A DNA stretch of 64,000 nt from Extensimonas soli (lineage in GTDB: Bacteria; Pseudomonadota; Gammaproteobacteria; Burkholderiales; Burkholderiaceae_C). Positions 17,699 through 29,701 of the stretch are shown one piece after another. The stretch covers positions 248,001-312,000 of the forward strand of contig NZ_JARGEL010000013.1 in the NCBI RefSeq assembly GCF_029211265.1, read 5' to 3'. The position numbers were made by a program, and so were the translations under genes. The first letter of the stretch is position 1; each line of letters opens with the position of its first letter. Under the pieces are notes generated by a model. The model saw only the letters and a program-made list of their open reading frames with translations, was not told where the DNA came from and did no database searches.

Positions 17699-20341
17699 TC
17701 AGCCGATTTCATTCAGCAGGCGTTGTGCACGTTCTTTCAGCGTGCCGGAGGCTTCGGCGAGCACTTCCTCGATCAGCTCGCGTGCGCCTTCGGTGTCGCC
17801 AATGGAGTGGAACTCCTGCGCCAGCGCAAGTTTGGTCGCCAGCGGATCTTGCGCCGAAGGTTCGGCTTCGGCGCCCGTGCTGGGCGTGGGGGCTTCCGCG
17901 CTGGCAGGCCTTGTGTCCAGGTCCAGCGACAGATCGCCGAGGTCGAATGCCATCGGTTCGGGAGCGGATGTTTCCACCGTTCCACCAAGAGGTGTGGGTG
18001 CCGTTGCCAGCAAGTCCAGGTCGCCGGTGGAAAAATCGAGTTCGGCAAGCATGGGTTCTGCGTCCGGGGCGGGCTGCTGCGGCGCTGCTTCAGCTGCGGC
18101 CTCTGCTGGGGCGACCGGAGGTTCTGCCATGGCCGCGGAAAAATGCTCCGCCGCCACTCCCGAGTCTGGCGGTGCAGCGGCCTCACTTGCTGTGGCGGTA
18201 AGGTCAAAAGCATCTTTCTGGGCGTCGTGCGGAGAGGCCAGTGCGGCAGTTGGACCGTCGGACATCGCGGGCGCTGGGGTGGCTGGGCTGGCTGCGTGCG
18301 TTGGTTCCACTGCGTCCAGGTTAAGGTCCAGCTCGGGCAAGGCAGCCCCCGATGCTTCAGCAGTACCCGAAAAAGTGCTGGGGAAAGCGCTGGGAAGTGA
18401 GCTGGGGATGGCGTCTGCTGTGGCGCCGAGTTGCGTGGCAGCCTTGGGCGCGCCGCCCGGTTGGTACAGCGCGTTTGCAGGCTCCAGCGCCCGGCCCAGA
18501 TCGGCAATGCGCGCCCAGTCGGGCCCTTCTCCCTGGGTGAGTTTGAAAACCTCGGTAGCCACGGCTTCCAGGGCTTTGCGGTCTTGCCTTTTGGCGTAAA
18601 TCTCGCCGAGCTTGACGTGGACGGGCACACGCTCGGGATGGTGGCGCAAGGCTTCCTTGAGGATTTCCTCGGCCTGCAGGTCGCGGCCATAGGCCAGATA
18701 GACGTCGGCCTCGGCCACAGGGTCGATGTCGCCGACGGCGTCGAGCTGGCTGGGTGAGTACGCCATGGAGGACGCACCCGTGCTCATGTCGCTGCTGGCG
18801 GTGTCCACGCGCTGGCCACCGCTGACGCCGAAGAAGGAGTCGGGCTGCAGGCGGCTTTCCATGAAGCTGCTGTCCAGACTTTCCTTTTTGCGCCGCTGTT
18901 GCGCCACACGGTAGGCACCATAGCCGAGCAGCAAGACCGCCAGACCTCCCGCGGCGGGCAGCAGGGGCTCCTCGAGGAGGCTGGAGACGAAGCCGGATTC
19001 TGGAACCGGCGCAGGCGCGGGCGTGGGTTTGGAGGCTGGAGCGGATGCGGCCGCGATGGGTGCAGCACTGGCAGTGGGCGCGGCGGCAGAGGCGGCGGAG
19101 GCCTGCTCTGCGGGCGCCAGGCCGGCGCTTGCGATGGCGGCCCCGGAGGCGGCTTCCTTCGGGGCGGAGGCCATTGCTGCGGGGCTGGCCGTGCCCGCTG
19201 TGGAGGCGGCTGCAGCCGCAGGCGCGGCGTTGCCTGCAGATGCCGCATTGAGTTTGTTCAGTTCCGCGATGTTTTGGGACAGCTCGGCGACCCGCGTGGA
19301 GGTTTCGCGGGCCTGTTTTTCTTTGGCCAGCTGGTCTTCCGCCGATTTCTGGCCGGGTGCAGCATCTTTGGAGAGCAGCAATTTGTCCGGGCCGGCGCCC
19401 GCGGGCTTTTTGTCTTCGACCACGGCTTGCACGCTGCCGCTGGCGGAGCGCTGCGCAGGCGCGACGTCGGTTTTGGGGGCTGCGGAGGCCAGCTTGCGGC
19501 GGAAGCTGTTGAAGTCGCGGCTTTGCGCAGCCAGGATTTGCCGCGCTTGCGCGGGCGCGACAGACTGCGCGGCCGCCTCGTCGGGCAATTGCAGCACGGC
19601 ACCGGCCTTGATGCGATTGGCATTGCCATCGATGAATGCGTTCGGGTTGGAGCGCAGCAAGGCGACGATCATCTGGTCCAGCGAAACGCTCGCCGGGCGA
19701 TGCGCTTCGGCAATGCGGCTGGCCGTGTCGCCGGGGCGGACCGTGATGCTTCCTGTGTCCGCAGCAGAGGCCGGCGCGGGTTGCACCGGGCGTGCGCGGT
19801 CTCGCGCAGCAGAGCTACCCGTGCTGGTCGGACCGGTGCCTGCGGCCGTAGCACGGGCAGCGGCTGTTTGCGAAGATGGGGCAGGCAGCTGTGCCGCCGC
19901 GGTGACTTCCGGGGGCGCCCGGTGCGATACCGGGGGGTCGAGCAAAATGGTGTAGTTGCGCACCAGTCGGCCCGCGCTCCAGGAGGCGTCGAGCACCAGA
20001 TCGAGAAACGGATCGTTCACGGTGCGAGAGCTCGTCACCAGCAAAAAAGCGCTGCCATCGGGGCGACGCTTCAGCACGATCTGCACCCCGTTCATCAAGG
20101 GCGAAAACTCCACCCCCTGGGCACGAAAAACTTCCGCAGACGCCGGCCGTGTCTGCAGACTGCCCGCCTCTTCTTCCGTGACTTGGGGTAGATCGATTTC
20201 GGCGCGCAGGGGTTCGCCCAGCGCCGACTTGACGCTCAGGCGCCCCAGGGCAAGGGCCGATGCATCGCTGCTGTACAAGCCAAGCGACAGTGTGGCAGCG
20301 GCTGCCAGGGCGGAAAGTTTCCAACGATGCATGGAGTTCAT
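17699..20341 (-). CDS. fimV: FimV-like polar hub protein
   Basis: 880 residues. A signal peptide (ALAAAATLSLGLYSSDASA) is followed by the FimV N-terminal domain (LGRLSVKSALGEPLRAEIDL), a LysM domain at about 200-262, a long Ala/Pro-rich region with a short coiled coil, one membrane helix (about 470-490, GGLAVLLLGYGAYRVA), a TPR-like acidic cytoplasmic region and the C-terminal FimV domain (KLALAQEFHSIGDTEGARELI). In Pseudomonas FimV binds peptidoglycan through LysM and organises type IV pili and polar signalling. Start ATG 20341; a second ATG at 20332 is possible. Confidence 0.9.
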   Translation of the reverse strand: MNSMHRWKLSALAAAATLSLGLYSSDASALALGRLSVKSALGEPLRAEIDLPQVTEEEAGSLQTRPASAEVFRAQGVEFSPLMNGVQIVLKRRPDGSAFLLVTSSRTVNDPFLDLVLDASWSAGRLVRNYTILLDPPVSHRAPPEVTAAAQLPAPSSQTAAARATAAGTGPTSTGSSAARDRARPVQPAPASAADTGSITVRPGDTASRIAEAHRPASVSLDQMIVALLRSNPNAFIDGNANRIKAGAVLQLPDEAAAQSVAPAQARQILAAQSRDFNSFRRKLASAAPKTDVAPAQRSASGSVQAVVEDKKPAGAGPDKLLLSKDAAPGQKSAEDQLAKEKQARETSTRVAELSQNIAELNKLNAASAGNAAPAAAAASTAGTASPAAMASAPKEAASGAAIASAGLAPAEQASAASAAAPTASAAPIAAASAPASKPTPAPAPVPESGFVSSLLEEPLLPAAGGLAVLLLGYGAYRVAQQRRKKESLDSSFMESRLQPDSFFGVSGGQRVDTASSDMSTGASSMAYSPSQLDAVGDIDPVAEADVYLAYGRDLQAEEILKEALRHHPERVPVHVKLGEIYAKRQDRKALEAVATEVFKLTQGEGPDWARIADLGRALEPANALYQPGGAPKAATQLGATADAIPSSLPSAFPSTFSGTAEASGAALPELDLNLDAVEPTHAASPATPAPAMSDGPTAALASPHDAQKDAFDLTATASEAAAPPDSGVAAEHFSAAMAEPPVAPAEAAAEAAPQQPAPDAEPMLAELDFSTGDLDLLATAPTPLGGTVETSAPEPMAFDLGDLSLDLDTRPASAEAPTPSTGAEAEPSAQDPLATKLALAQEFHSIGDTEGARELIEEVLAEASGTLKERAQRLLNEIG

Positions 20342-20516
20342 CAGCAAAAGTGGTGTGGTGTGGCGGTTTGCTTCTTGGACTTGGCTCCATCCAGCGGAAG
20401 GAAGGCTTCCCTAGAACAACCAGGCTGCAAGAACCATAGCAGCAATGCATGGCCCTGGCAAGTCTGCATGGTGCATGGGTTCTGCACGTGATGTTTGCCC
20501 GTACGCCAGGCGGGAG

Positions 20517-20542
20517 CAGGCGTTGTCAGCAGGCAACGCCTG
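20517..20542. other. Perfect 9-bp stem-loop upstream of fimV
   Basis: CAGGCGTTG / CAACGCCTG with an 8-nt spacer, in the 246-bp gap between asd and fimV. It may act as part of the asd terminator or in the fimV leader; nothing further can be read. Confidence 0.4.
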
Positions 20543-20556
20543 GTAAACATCTGTAT

Positions 20557-20571
20557 CCGCTGGCGCAGCGG
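20557..20571 (-). terminator. Possible asd terminator hairpin
   Basis: CCGCTG / CAGCGG with a 3-nt loop, 16 bp after the asd stop codon. No T-run follows on the minus strand, so a classical intrinsic terminator is not certain. Confidence 0.35.
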
Positions 20572-20587
20572 ATTCGATCACACCTTC

Positions 20588-21724
20588 TCAAGCCTGCAGC
20601 AGGATGCGCAGCATGCGCCGCAGCGGCTCCGCGGCGCCCCAGAGCAACTGGTCGCCGATCGTGAAGGCGCCCAGGTATTCGGGGCCCATCGCGAGCTTGC
20701 GGATGCGGCCCACGGGGATGGTGAGGGTGCCCGTCACGGCCACGGGGGTCAGGTCCTGCAGCGTGGCTTCACGGTGGTTGGGGACGACTTTGACCCAGGC
20801 GTTGTCTGCGGCGATCATGGCCTCGATGTCGGCCACGGGTACGTCTTTTTTCAGCTTGAAAGTCAGTGCCTGGCTGTGGCAGCGCATCGCGCCCACGCGC
20901 ACGCAAAAGCCATCGACGGGGATGGCCGGAGTGTCGAAGCCCTCGCCCTGACCCAAAATTTTGTTCGTTTCGGCCATGCCCTTCCATTCCTCGCGGCTCA
21001 TGCCGTTGCCCAGGTCCTTGTCGATCCAGGGAATCAGGCTGCCGCCCAGGGGCACCTGGAAGTTGGCAGTCTCGGCAGGCGTGAGGGCACGCTGCTTGGC
21101 AATGACCTTGCGGTCGATTTCGAGGATCGCGCTCTTGGGGTCGGCGAGCAAGTCACGTACCTCGGAGTACAGCGTGCCGTACTGGGTCAGCAACTCGCGC
21201 ATGTGCTGCGCGCCACCACCGCTCGCGGCCTGGTAAGTTTGCGTGCTCATCCATTCGACCAGGCCGGCCTTGTAGAGCGCGCCCACGCCCATGAGCATGC
21301 AGCTGACCGTGCAGTTGCCGCCGACCCAGTTGTTGCCGCCCTTGGCGAGCGCGTTCTGGATCACGGGCAGGTTCACCGGATCGAGCACGATCACGGCATC
21401 GTCTTTCATGCGCAGCGTGCTTGCCGCGTCGATCCAGTGGCCCTTCCAGCCCGCGGCGCGCAGTTTCGGAAAGACTTCGGTGGTGTAGTCGCCGCCCTGG
21501 CAGGTGAGGATGATGTCGCACTTTTTCAGCGCATCGATGTCGTGCGCATCCTGCAGCGTCTTTTCGTTCTTGGCCATCGCTGGGGCCGCGCCGCCGGCGT
21601 TGGAGGTCGAGAAGAAAACGGGCTCGATCAGGTCGAAGTCGCCCTCCGCCTGCATGCGATCCATCAGGACCGAGCCGACCATGCCGCGCCAGCCGACGAG
21701 GCCCACGAGATTACCGATGTTCAT
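20588..21724 (-). CDS. asd: Aspartate-semialdehyde dehydrogenase
   Basis: 378 residues. N-terminal NADP loop [18 protein letters not shown], active-site Cys in [10 protein letters not shown], and [17 protein letters not shown] near the C-terminus. It makes aspartate semialdehyde for lysine, diaminopimelate, threonine and methionine. The start at 21724 gives the standard N-terminus; a 48-residue upstream extension is rejected. Neighbouring fimV, truA and trp genes match the usual betaproteobacterial order (leuB, normally next to asd, is not here; katG takes that place). Confidence 0.95.
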   Translation of the reverse strand: MNIGNLVGLVGWRGMVGSVLMDRMQAEGDFDLIEPVFFSTSNAGGAAPAMAKNEKTLQDAHDIDALKKCDIILTCQGGDYTTEVFPKLRAAGWKGHWIDAASTLRMKDDAVIVLDPVNLPVIQNALAKGGNNWVGGNCTVSCMLMGVGALYKAGLVEWMSTQTYQAASGGGAQHMRELLTQYGTLYSEVRDLLADPKSAILEIDRKVIAKQRALTPAETANFQVPLGGSLIPWIDKDLGNGMSREEWKGMAETNKILGQGEGFDTPAIPVDGFCVRVGAMRCHSQALTFKLKKDVPVADIEAMIAADNAWVKVVPNHREATLQDLTPVAVTGTLTIPVGRIRKLAMGPEYLGAFTIGDQLLWGAAEPLRRMLRILLQA

Positions 21725-21975
21725 TTTTGCGCCTTTCAAACAATAAATATGCTGTTTGCTGGGCCCTTCCGGCTCGTCAGGCTCCGGAAGGCGGCGCACG
21801 ACGAAACCGGCTGGGTTCAGCCTTTTTTGGTCGTCGTAATGGGGGTGTGAGAGGGGGGTGCGATGCAACGAGCCACCCGCCGCACAACATTCGGGCGGGG
21901 GCTGGAGTCGAGGTGGATCGAGGCGTTCATCGCGGCGGGCATTTTAGCAGCCCGCTTTGAGTCGGCGCGGTTTCG

Positions 21976-24363
<2,388 letters not shown>

Positions 24364-24465
24364 TCAGCATGGTGCAATCCCGCTGCAGAAGTTCGCCAAC
24401 ATGGGGCATGCGCCGCGGTTTGCGTCTTGGGCGTGCGTACTACGCCGTGCTGGCGGGCATGCTGG

Positions 24466-24480
24466 TGCGCAGATGGTGCA
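24466..24480 (+). promoter_or_regulatory. Possible NtrC-type site upstream of amt
   Basis: TGCGCAGATGGTGCA resembles the NtrC dyad TGCACC-N-GGTGCA, with the right half exact. Additional half-sites TTGGTGC (24528) and TGCACCA (24557) lie nearby. The spacing to the -24 box is short, so this is tentative. Confidence 0.35.
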
Positions 24481-24505
24481 AGCAAAGAGATGCTGGGCTC
24501 CACTC

Positions 24506-24521
24506 CGGCCCGGTTTTTGCT
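24506..24521 (+). promoter_or_regulatory. Sigma-54 type -24/-12 promoter for amt
   Basis: CGGCCCGGTTTTTGCT matches the sigma-54 consensus TGGCACG-N4-TTGCT with the essential GG and GC doublets in place and correct spacing. It lies 75 bp upstream of the ammonium transporter start, a gene often under NtrC and RpoN control. The rest of the 445-bp katG-amt gap shows nothing else that I can name. Confidence 0.55.
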
Positions 24522-24595
24522 TGTCTTTGGTGCGCCGGGTTCCGGCGCGTTTTTCTTGCACCAAACCAGAGCATAGATTTCAAAAAGGTCATTGC

Positions 24596-25798
24596 ATGCA
24601 AACCATTCCCCAGGGTGCCGACACCCTGTTCGTCCTGCTCGGTGCTGTCATGGTTCTGGCCATGCACGCGGGCTTTGCCTTTCTGGAGCTGGGCACCGTG
24701 CGCCGCAAGAACCAGGTCAACGCGCTCGTGAAAATCCTCGTGGACTTTTGCGTCTCCACGGTGGCGTATTTTTTGGTCGGCTACGGCGTGGCCTATGGCG
24801 TGCACTTTTTCGTCGGGGCCGAGCAGCTTGCGGCGTTTCATGGCTATGCGCTGGTCAAGTTCTTCTTCCTGCTGACCTTTGCGGCGGCCATTCCCGCGAT
24901 CATCTCGGGCGGCATCGCCGAGCGCGCGCGCTTTGGGCCGCAGTTGCTTGCCACGGCGGTGATCGTGGGCCTGGTCTATCCGTTTTTCGAGGGCATTGCG
25001 TGGAACCAGCACTTCGGCGTGCAGGCCTGGCTGCAGCGGCATACGGGCGCCGAGTTCCACGACTTTGCGGGTAGCGTGGTGGTGCACGCCGTGGGCGGCT
25101 GGATTGCGCTGCCGGCCGTGCTGCTGCTGGGCGCGCGCAGCAACCGCTACCGCAAGGACGGCGCGATGTCGGCGCACCCGCCGTCGAGCATCCCTTTTCT
25201 GGCGCTGGGCGCGTGGATCTTGATCGTGGGCTGGTTCGGCTTCAACGTCATGAGTGCGCAGATGCTGGACAAAATCTCCGGCCTGGTTGCGGTGAACTCG
25301 CTCATGGCCATGGTGGGCGGCACGCTCGCGGCGCTGCTGCTCGGGCGCAACGACCCCGGCTTCGTGCACAACGGCCCGCTCGCGGGTCTGGTGGCCGTGT
25401 GCGCGGGCTCGGACCTCATGCATCCGCTCGGTGCGCTGGTGGTGGGCGCCGTCGCGGGGGCGATCTTCGTGCACATGTTCACGCGCACGCAAAACCGCTG
25501 GAAGATCGACGACGTGCTCGGCGTGTGGCCGCTGCACGGCCTGTGCGGCACCTGGGGCGGCATTGCTGCGGGCATCTTCGGCAGCAAGGCGCTGGGCGGC
25601 CTGGGCGGCGTCAGCCTGGGCGCGCAGCTCATGGGCACGCTGCTGGGCGTGACCTGGGCGGCGCTCGGGGGGTGGCTCGTCTATGGCACGCTCAAGCGGC
25701 TGCTGGGGCTGCGCCTGAGCCAGGAGCAGGAGTTCGACGGCGCCGACTTGTCCATCCACCAGATCGGCGCCACGCCCGAGCGTGAGGTGAATTGGTGA
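24596..25798 (+). CDS. amt: Ammonium transporter (Amt family)
   Basis: 400 residues with about 11 hydrophobic segments. Motifs: GFAFLELGTVRRKN near the start, DFAGSVVVHAVGGW (the conserved region after the outer gate), GWFGFNVMSA, and GVWPLHGLCGTWGGIAAG, which carries one of the twin histidines. No signal peptide is predicted, unlike E. coli AmtB. No glnK gene is next to it, which is unusual for the family. A sigma-54-like promoter stands upstream. Confidence 0.93.
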   Translation: MQTIPQGADTLFVLLGAVMVLAMHAGFAFLELGTVRRKNQVNALVKILVDFCVSTVAYFLVGYGVAYGVHFFVGAEQLAAFHGYALVKFFFLLTFAAAIPAIISGGIAERARFGPQLLATAVIVGLVYPFFEGIAWNQHFGVQAWLQRHTGAEFHDFAGSVVVHAVGGWIALPAVLLLGARSNRYRKDGAMSAHPPSSIPFLALGAWILIVGWFGFNVMSAQMLDKISGLVAVNSLMAMVGGTLAALLLGRNDPGFVHNGPLAGLVAVCAGSDLMHPLGALVVGAVAGAIFVHMFTRTQNRWKIDDVLGVWPLHGLCGTWGGIAAGIFGSKALGGLGGVSLGAQLMGTLLGVTWAALGGWLVYGTLKRLLGLRLSQEQEFDGADLSIHQIGATPEREVNW

Positions 25799-25817
25799 GG
25801 TGGATGCTTCTGTAAGC

Positions 25818-25863
25818 ATAGCTGCTTGCGCTTGATAGACGGAGGCTAGAGGCATATTTCATC
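25818..25863 (+). repeat. Short repeat D, intergenic reference copy
   Basis: Begins TAGCTGCTTGCGCTTGATAG and ends GGCTAGAGGCATATTTCAT. This copy was used as the reference for the others in the window. It lies just after the amt stop and before the phosphorylase gene. Apart from it, the 200-bp gap shows no other clear feature. Confidence 0.7.
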
Positions 25864-25998
25864 ATGAATCGGGGGCCTGGCCGCAGCGGTGGCGGCGCGA
25901 GGCCGGGGCGAGGTCCGGTCGAGTGGATGCCGTGCCCGGGCCGCGCAGGGCGTTTTGTATAGTCGCCGCATTTGCCCGCGCCGCCCTGCCATAGCCCC

Positions 25999-27597
25999 AT
26001 GAACGTCGAAGTCACCGAACCCGTCCCACGCCCCGCCTCCGCCAACCCCGATTCGCCGCACTCGCAGCTCGCGCTGCGCCGCGTGGCCATAGATACCTGG
26101 CAGGAAAACGTCGCCTTCCTGCACCGCGACTGCGCGGTCTATCGTGCCGAGGGCTTTCAGGCGCTCTCCAAGGTGGAGGTCCATGCCAACGGCAACCACA
26201 TCCTGGCCACGCTGAACGTGGTCGATGACGACGCCATCGTGGGCAGCAACGAGCTGGGCCTGTCCGAAGACGCCTTTGCCCAGCTTGGCGTGGCCAACGG
26301 GCACCTCGCGAGCGTGGCGCAGGCCGAGCCGCCCGAATCGATGGGCGCGCTGTTTCGCAAGCTCGCGGGCGAGCGCCTCTCGCGTGCCGACTTCGGCGCC
26401 ATCGTGCGCGACATTGCCGAGCACCACTATTCCAAGATCGAACTCACGGCTTTCGTCGTGGCCTGCAACCGCGACGAGCTCGACCGCGAGGAGGTGTACT
26501 TCCTCACCGACGCCATGGTCGCCTGCGGGCGGCGGCTCGACTGGCACGAGCCGCTGGTGGTCGATAAGCACTGCATCGGCGGCATTCCCGGCAATCGCAC
26601 CAGCATGCTCGTGGTGCCCATCGTCGCGGCGCACGGCATGCTGTTTCCCAAAACATCGTCGCGCGCCATCACCTCGCCCGCGGGCACGGCCGACACCATG
26701 GAAGTGCTGGCCGAAGTCGAACTGCCGCTCGAGGGCCTGGCCGAGATCGTGCGCGACTACCGCGGCTGCCTGGCCTGGGGCGGCACGGCCCGGCTCTCGC
26801 CCGCCGACGACGTGCTGATCTCGGTCGAGCGGCCGCTTGCCATCGACTCGCCGGGGCAGATGGTGGCTTCCATCCTGTCGAAAAAGGTCGCGGCCGGCTC
26901 CACACACCTGGTGCTCGACATCCCCATTGGCCCCACGGCCAAGGTGCGCTCCATGCCCGAGGCGCAGCGCCTGCGCCGCCTGTTCGAATACGTGGCGCGG
27001 CGCATGGGGCTGACGCTGGACGTAGTCATCACCGACGGGCGCCAGCCCATCGGCAACGGCGTGGGGCCGGTGCTGGAGGCGCGCGACGTGATGCGCGTGC
27101 TGCAAAACGACCCGTCCGCGCCCAACGACCTGCGGCAAAAGGCGCTGCGCCTGGCGGGCCGCGTCATCGAATTCGACCCCGACGTGCGCGGCGGCGATGG
27201 TTTTGGCATTGCGCGCGACATCCTCGACTCGGGCCGCGCCCTCGCGCGCATGAACGCCATCATCGAGGCGCAGGGCAGCAAGCACTTCGACTACCAGCGC
27301 CCCGCACTCGGCGCGCTGACGTTCGAAGTCTGCGCGCCGCAGGCCGGCGTGGTCACGGGCATAGACAACTTCCAGATCGCGCGCATCGCCCGCCTGGCCG
27401 GCGCGCCCAAGGTGCCGCAGGCCGGCGTCGATCTGCTGCACAAGCTCGGCGACCAGGTCGCCGCAGGTGCGCCGCTGTACCGCGTGCATGCGAGCTACCC
27501 GGCCGACCTGGAGTTTGCGCGCCAGGCGAGCGGCCGCAGCAGCGGCTACACGATAGGCGCGGCGGACGAGGTGCCCCAGGCCTTCGTCGAGTTCTGA
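25999..27597 (+). CDS. Thymidine/AMP phosphorylase family protein
   Basis: 532 residues, longer than E. coli DeoA (440) because of an N-terminal domain of about 90 residues, as in the archaeal-type AMP phosphorylases. The phosphorylase part has [20 protein letters not shown] and [20 protein letters not shown] (cited in pieces: [26 protein letters not shown]), which bind phosphate and nucleoside. The archaeal enzyme converts AMP and phosphate to ribose 1,5-bisphosphate and adenine; bacterial members are usually called putative thymidine phosphorylase. A prs-like gene follows 57 bp later, which favours a role in nucleotide or PRPP salvage. Confidence 0.82.
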   Translation: MNVEVTEPVPRPASANPDSPHSQLALRRVAIDTWQENVAFLHRDCAVYRAEGFQALSKVEVHANGNHILATLNVVDDDAIVGSNELGLSEDAFAQLGVANGHLASVAQAEPPESMGALFRKLAGERLSRADFGAIVRDIAEHHYSKIELTAFVVACNRDELDREEVYFLTDAMVACGRRLDWHEPLVVDKHCIGGIPGNRTSMLVVPIVAAHGMLFPKTSSRAITSPAGTADTMEVLAEVELPLEGLAEIVRDYRGCLAWGGTARLSPADDVLISVERPLAIDSPGQMVASILSKKVAAGSTHLVLDIPIGPTAKVRSMPEAQRLRRLFEYVARRMGLTLDVVITDGRQPIGNGVGPVLEARDVMRVLQNDPSAPNDLRQKALRLAGRVIEFDPDVRGGDGFGIARDILDSGRALARMNAIIEAQGSKHFDYQRPALGALTFEVCAPQAGVVTGIDNFQIARIARLAGAPKVPQAGVDLLHKLGDQVAAGAPLYRVHASYPADLEFARQASGRSSGYTIGAADEVPQAFVEF

Positions 27598-27654
27598 GCG
27601 CCGGCCCTGCGTGCGCTGCTGCGCTTGCCAATCTGTTTTTGATAGCGCCCTGCC

Positions 27655-28572
27655 ATGGATTTACCTGCCTGTCTGCTGTATTTTGATGATGAAGCCGAAG
27701 CCGCGCAGCGCCTCGCGCAGGCCGCGGAACTGCCTGCGCGCTGCATTGAGCGCCACCGCTTCCCCGACGACGAGCTCAAGCTGCGCCTGCCCGTGGACGC
27801 GCAAGGGCGCCTGCCCGAACAGGTCGTGCTGCTGCGCAGCCTGCACCGGCCGAACGAAAAGCTCATCGAGCTTCTGCTCGCGGCGCAAACGGCGCGCTCC
27901 CTTGGCGCGCGGCGCATCGTCCTCGTCGCGCCTTATCTGGGCTACATGCGGCAGGACAAAGCCTTCACCCCCTGCGAGGCCGTGAGCCAGCAGATCGTGG
28001 GGCGCTTTCTCGCGGGCCTGTGCGACGCGCTCATCACCGTCGATCCGCACCTGCACCGCGTGGCGCGGCTGCAGGACGCCGTGCCCGCGCCTGTGGCCGT
28101 GGCGCTGAGCGGCGCCGAGGCGCTGTCCGACCTGATCGCGCAGCGCCGCCCCGGCGCCTTGCTCGTCGGCCCCGACGCCGAATCCGCGCAGTGGATCGCC
28201 CAGGCCGCCGCGCGCCACGGCTTTGCGCACGCCGTGTGCACCAAAGAGCGCCACGGCGACCGCGCGGTGCGCATCCGCTTGCCCGATCTCGCACCGCACG
28301 CCCTCCAAGGCCGCGCCGTGGTGCTGCTCGACGACATGGCCAGCACCGGCCGCACGCTCGCCCAGGCCGCGCACCTGCTGCGCGCCGCCGGCGCCGCATC
28401 GGTCGACGTGGCCGTGACGCATGCGCTGTTCGTCGGCGACGCGCTGCAAACGCTTGCGCAAGCCGGCGTTAGCGAAGTCTGGAGCACCGACTGCATTCCG
28501 CATCCGAGCAACGCCGTCTCCATGGCGGGGCCGCTGGCACGGGCACTGCGAGAGGTGCTGGCGCGCTCTTGA
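27655..28572 (+). CDS. PRPP synthetase-like protein
   Basis: 305 residues. Two type I phosphoribosyltransferase-like halves with RFPDDELKLRLP, YLGYMRQDKAF, TVDPHLHR and the PRPP loop VVLLDDMASTGRTL. Compared with housekeeping Prs it is more divergent (DDM instead of DDIIDTG), so it is probably the second, accessory type found next to phosphorylase genes. It could use ribose 5-phosphate or a ribose bisphosphate made by its neighbour; the sequence does not decide. A fragment homologous to its 3' part recurs at 29702-29817. Confidence 0.8.
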   Translation: MDLPACLLYFDDEAEAAQRLAQAAELPARCIERHRFPDDELKLRLPVDAQGRLPEQVVLLRSLHRPNEKLIELLLAAQTARSLGARRIVLVAPYLGYMRQDKAFTPCEAVSQQIVGRFLAGLCDALITVDPHLHRVARLQDAVPAPVAVALSGAEALSDLIAQRRPGALLVGPDAESAQWIAQAAARHGFAHAVCTKERHGDRAVRIRLPDLAPHALQGRAVVLLDDMASTGRTLAQAAHLLRAAGAASVDVAVTHALFVGDALQTLAQAGVSEVWSTDCIPHPSNAVSMAGPLARALREVLARS

Positions 28573-28582
28573 TCTTGATCTT

Positions 28583-28659
28583 GACTTACGCAAACAAGGA
28601 TGCAGCAAAGTGTTTTGCCTTGGGACGAGGGCCTTGCCTGACCCCGATTTGCGTAAGTC
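28583..28659. repeat. 77-bp element with perfect 12-bp inverted ends
   Basis: GACTTACGCAAA (28583-28594) and TTTGCGTAAGTC (28648-28659) are perfect inverted repeats around a 53-bp core with no coding content. It stands between the prs-like and rpn-like genes. It could be a terminator-like structure or a small remnant of a mobile element; no second copy is seen in the window. Confidence 0.5.
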
Positions 28660-28714
28660 GTGTTGATGCGGCGCTGCGCCTTCCCATTCGCCGTGCATCC
28701 ATAGAATGCCGCCC

Positions 28715-29698
28715 ATGCCCACCGAAGACGACGCCTCATACAAGCTGCTGTTCTCCGCGCCCGAAGTCGTGCGCGACCTGGTGCTGGGCTTCATCCCGGA
28801 CGCATGGCTGCACAGCCTGGACTACTCCACGCTCGAGAAAATGCCCGGCAGCTACATCACCGACGACCTGCGCCAGCGCGCCGACGACGTCGTCTGGCGC
28901 GTCAAGGCCGACGGCGAGTGGGTCTACCTGTACCTGCTGATCGAATTCCAAAGCAGCGTCGATGCCTGGATGGCCGTGCGCATCAGGACCTACGTGGGCC
29001 TGCTGTACCAAGACCTGATCCGCCGCGGCGAAGCGCTCGAAGGCAAAAGGCTGCCGCCCGTGCTGCCCATCGTGCTCTACAACGGCGACGCCAAATGGAC
29101 GGCCGCCACCGACATCGCCACGCTGATCCCCAAAGCCCCCGGCCTGGTGTCCCAATATCTGCCCAAGCTCGAATACCTGCTGATCGACGAAAACCAGTAC
29201 GCCGAAGCGGACCTTGCGGAGCTGAAAAACCTCGTGGCAGCCATCATCCGCTTCGAGCACCCGGAAAACGAACAAGCGCTGCTGAAGTTGATCGACGTGC
29301 TCAACGACATGCTGCAAGGCAATGCGGAGCTCAAGCGCACTTTTGCGATCTGGATCCATGCGGTACTCTTGCGCCAGAGCAAGCACACTCTGGTGCTGCC
29401 CAAGGTGCAAGACTTGAAGGAGTTGAAAATGACGCTGGCAGAACGCTTTGACCAATGGGCTCAGAAGTACGAGCAAAAAGGGCTTGAAAAAGGCATAGAG
29501 AAAGGTGTCGAGAAGGGCATCGAGAAGGGCATCGAGAAGGGCGAAGCCCTCCTGCTGCAGCGTCAGCTGACGCGCCGTTTTGGCACTTTGCCCAGCGACA
29601 TCGTCGGGCGGATCGCCGGGGCGACGGCAGTGCAGCTGGAGCAGTGGGGCGACCGCGTATTGGATGCCGCCAGCCTGGAGGAAGTCTTTCGCCCCTGA
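28715..29698 (+). CDS. Rpn family nuclease / putative transposase (PD-(D/E)XK)
   Basis: 327 residues from ATG 28715 (an ATG at 28706 adds three). The N-terminal half is the Rpn/transposase_31 type PD-(D/E)XK domain: YKLLFSAPEVVRDLV at the start, then WRVKADGEWVYLYLLIEFQS with the catalytic acidic residues, and VLPIVLYNG. The C-terminus carries a run of about six degenerate GIEKG/GVEKG repeats (about residues 259-277) and a DUF4351-like end (LLLQRQLTRRFG). E. coli RpnA promotes RecA-independent recombination and cuts DNA. A duplicated piece of the neighbouring prs-like gene begins 3 bp after the stop. Confidence 0.8.
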   Translation: MPTEDDASYKLLFSAPEVVRDLVLGFIPDAWLHSLDYSTLEKMPGSYITDDLRQRADDVVWRVKADGEWVYLYLLIEFQSSVDAWMAVRIRTYVGLLYQDLIRRGEALEGKRLPPVLPIVLYNGDAKWTAATDIATLIPKAPGLVSQYLPKLEYLLIDENQYAEADLAELKNLVAAIIRFEHPENEQALLKLIDVLNDMLQGNAELKRTFAIWIHAVLLRQSKHTLVLPKVQDLKELKMTLAERFDQWAQKYEQKGLEKGIEKGVEKGIEKGIEKGEALLLQRQLTRRFGTLPSDIVGRIAGATAVQLEQWGDRVLDAASLEEVFRP

Positions 29699-29701
29699 GG
29701 G

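Noticed and set aside
25846-27489. 547-codon minus-strand frame opposite the phosphorylase gene
   Set aside because: Antisense to a gene with complete catalytic motifs; composition typical of GC-driven shadows.
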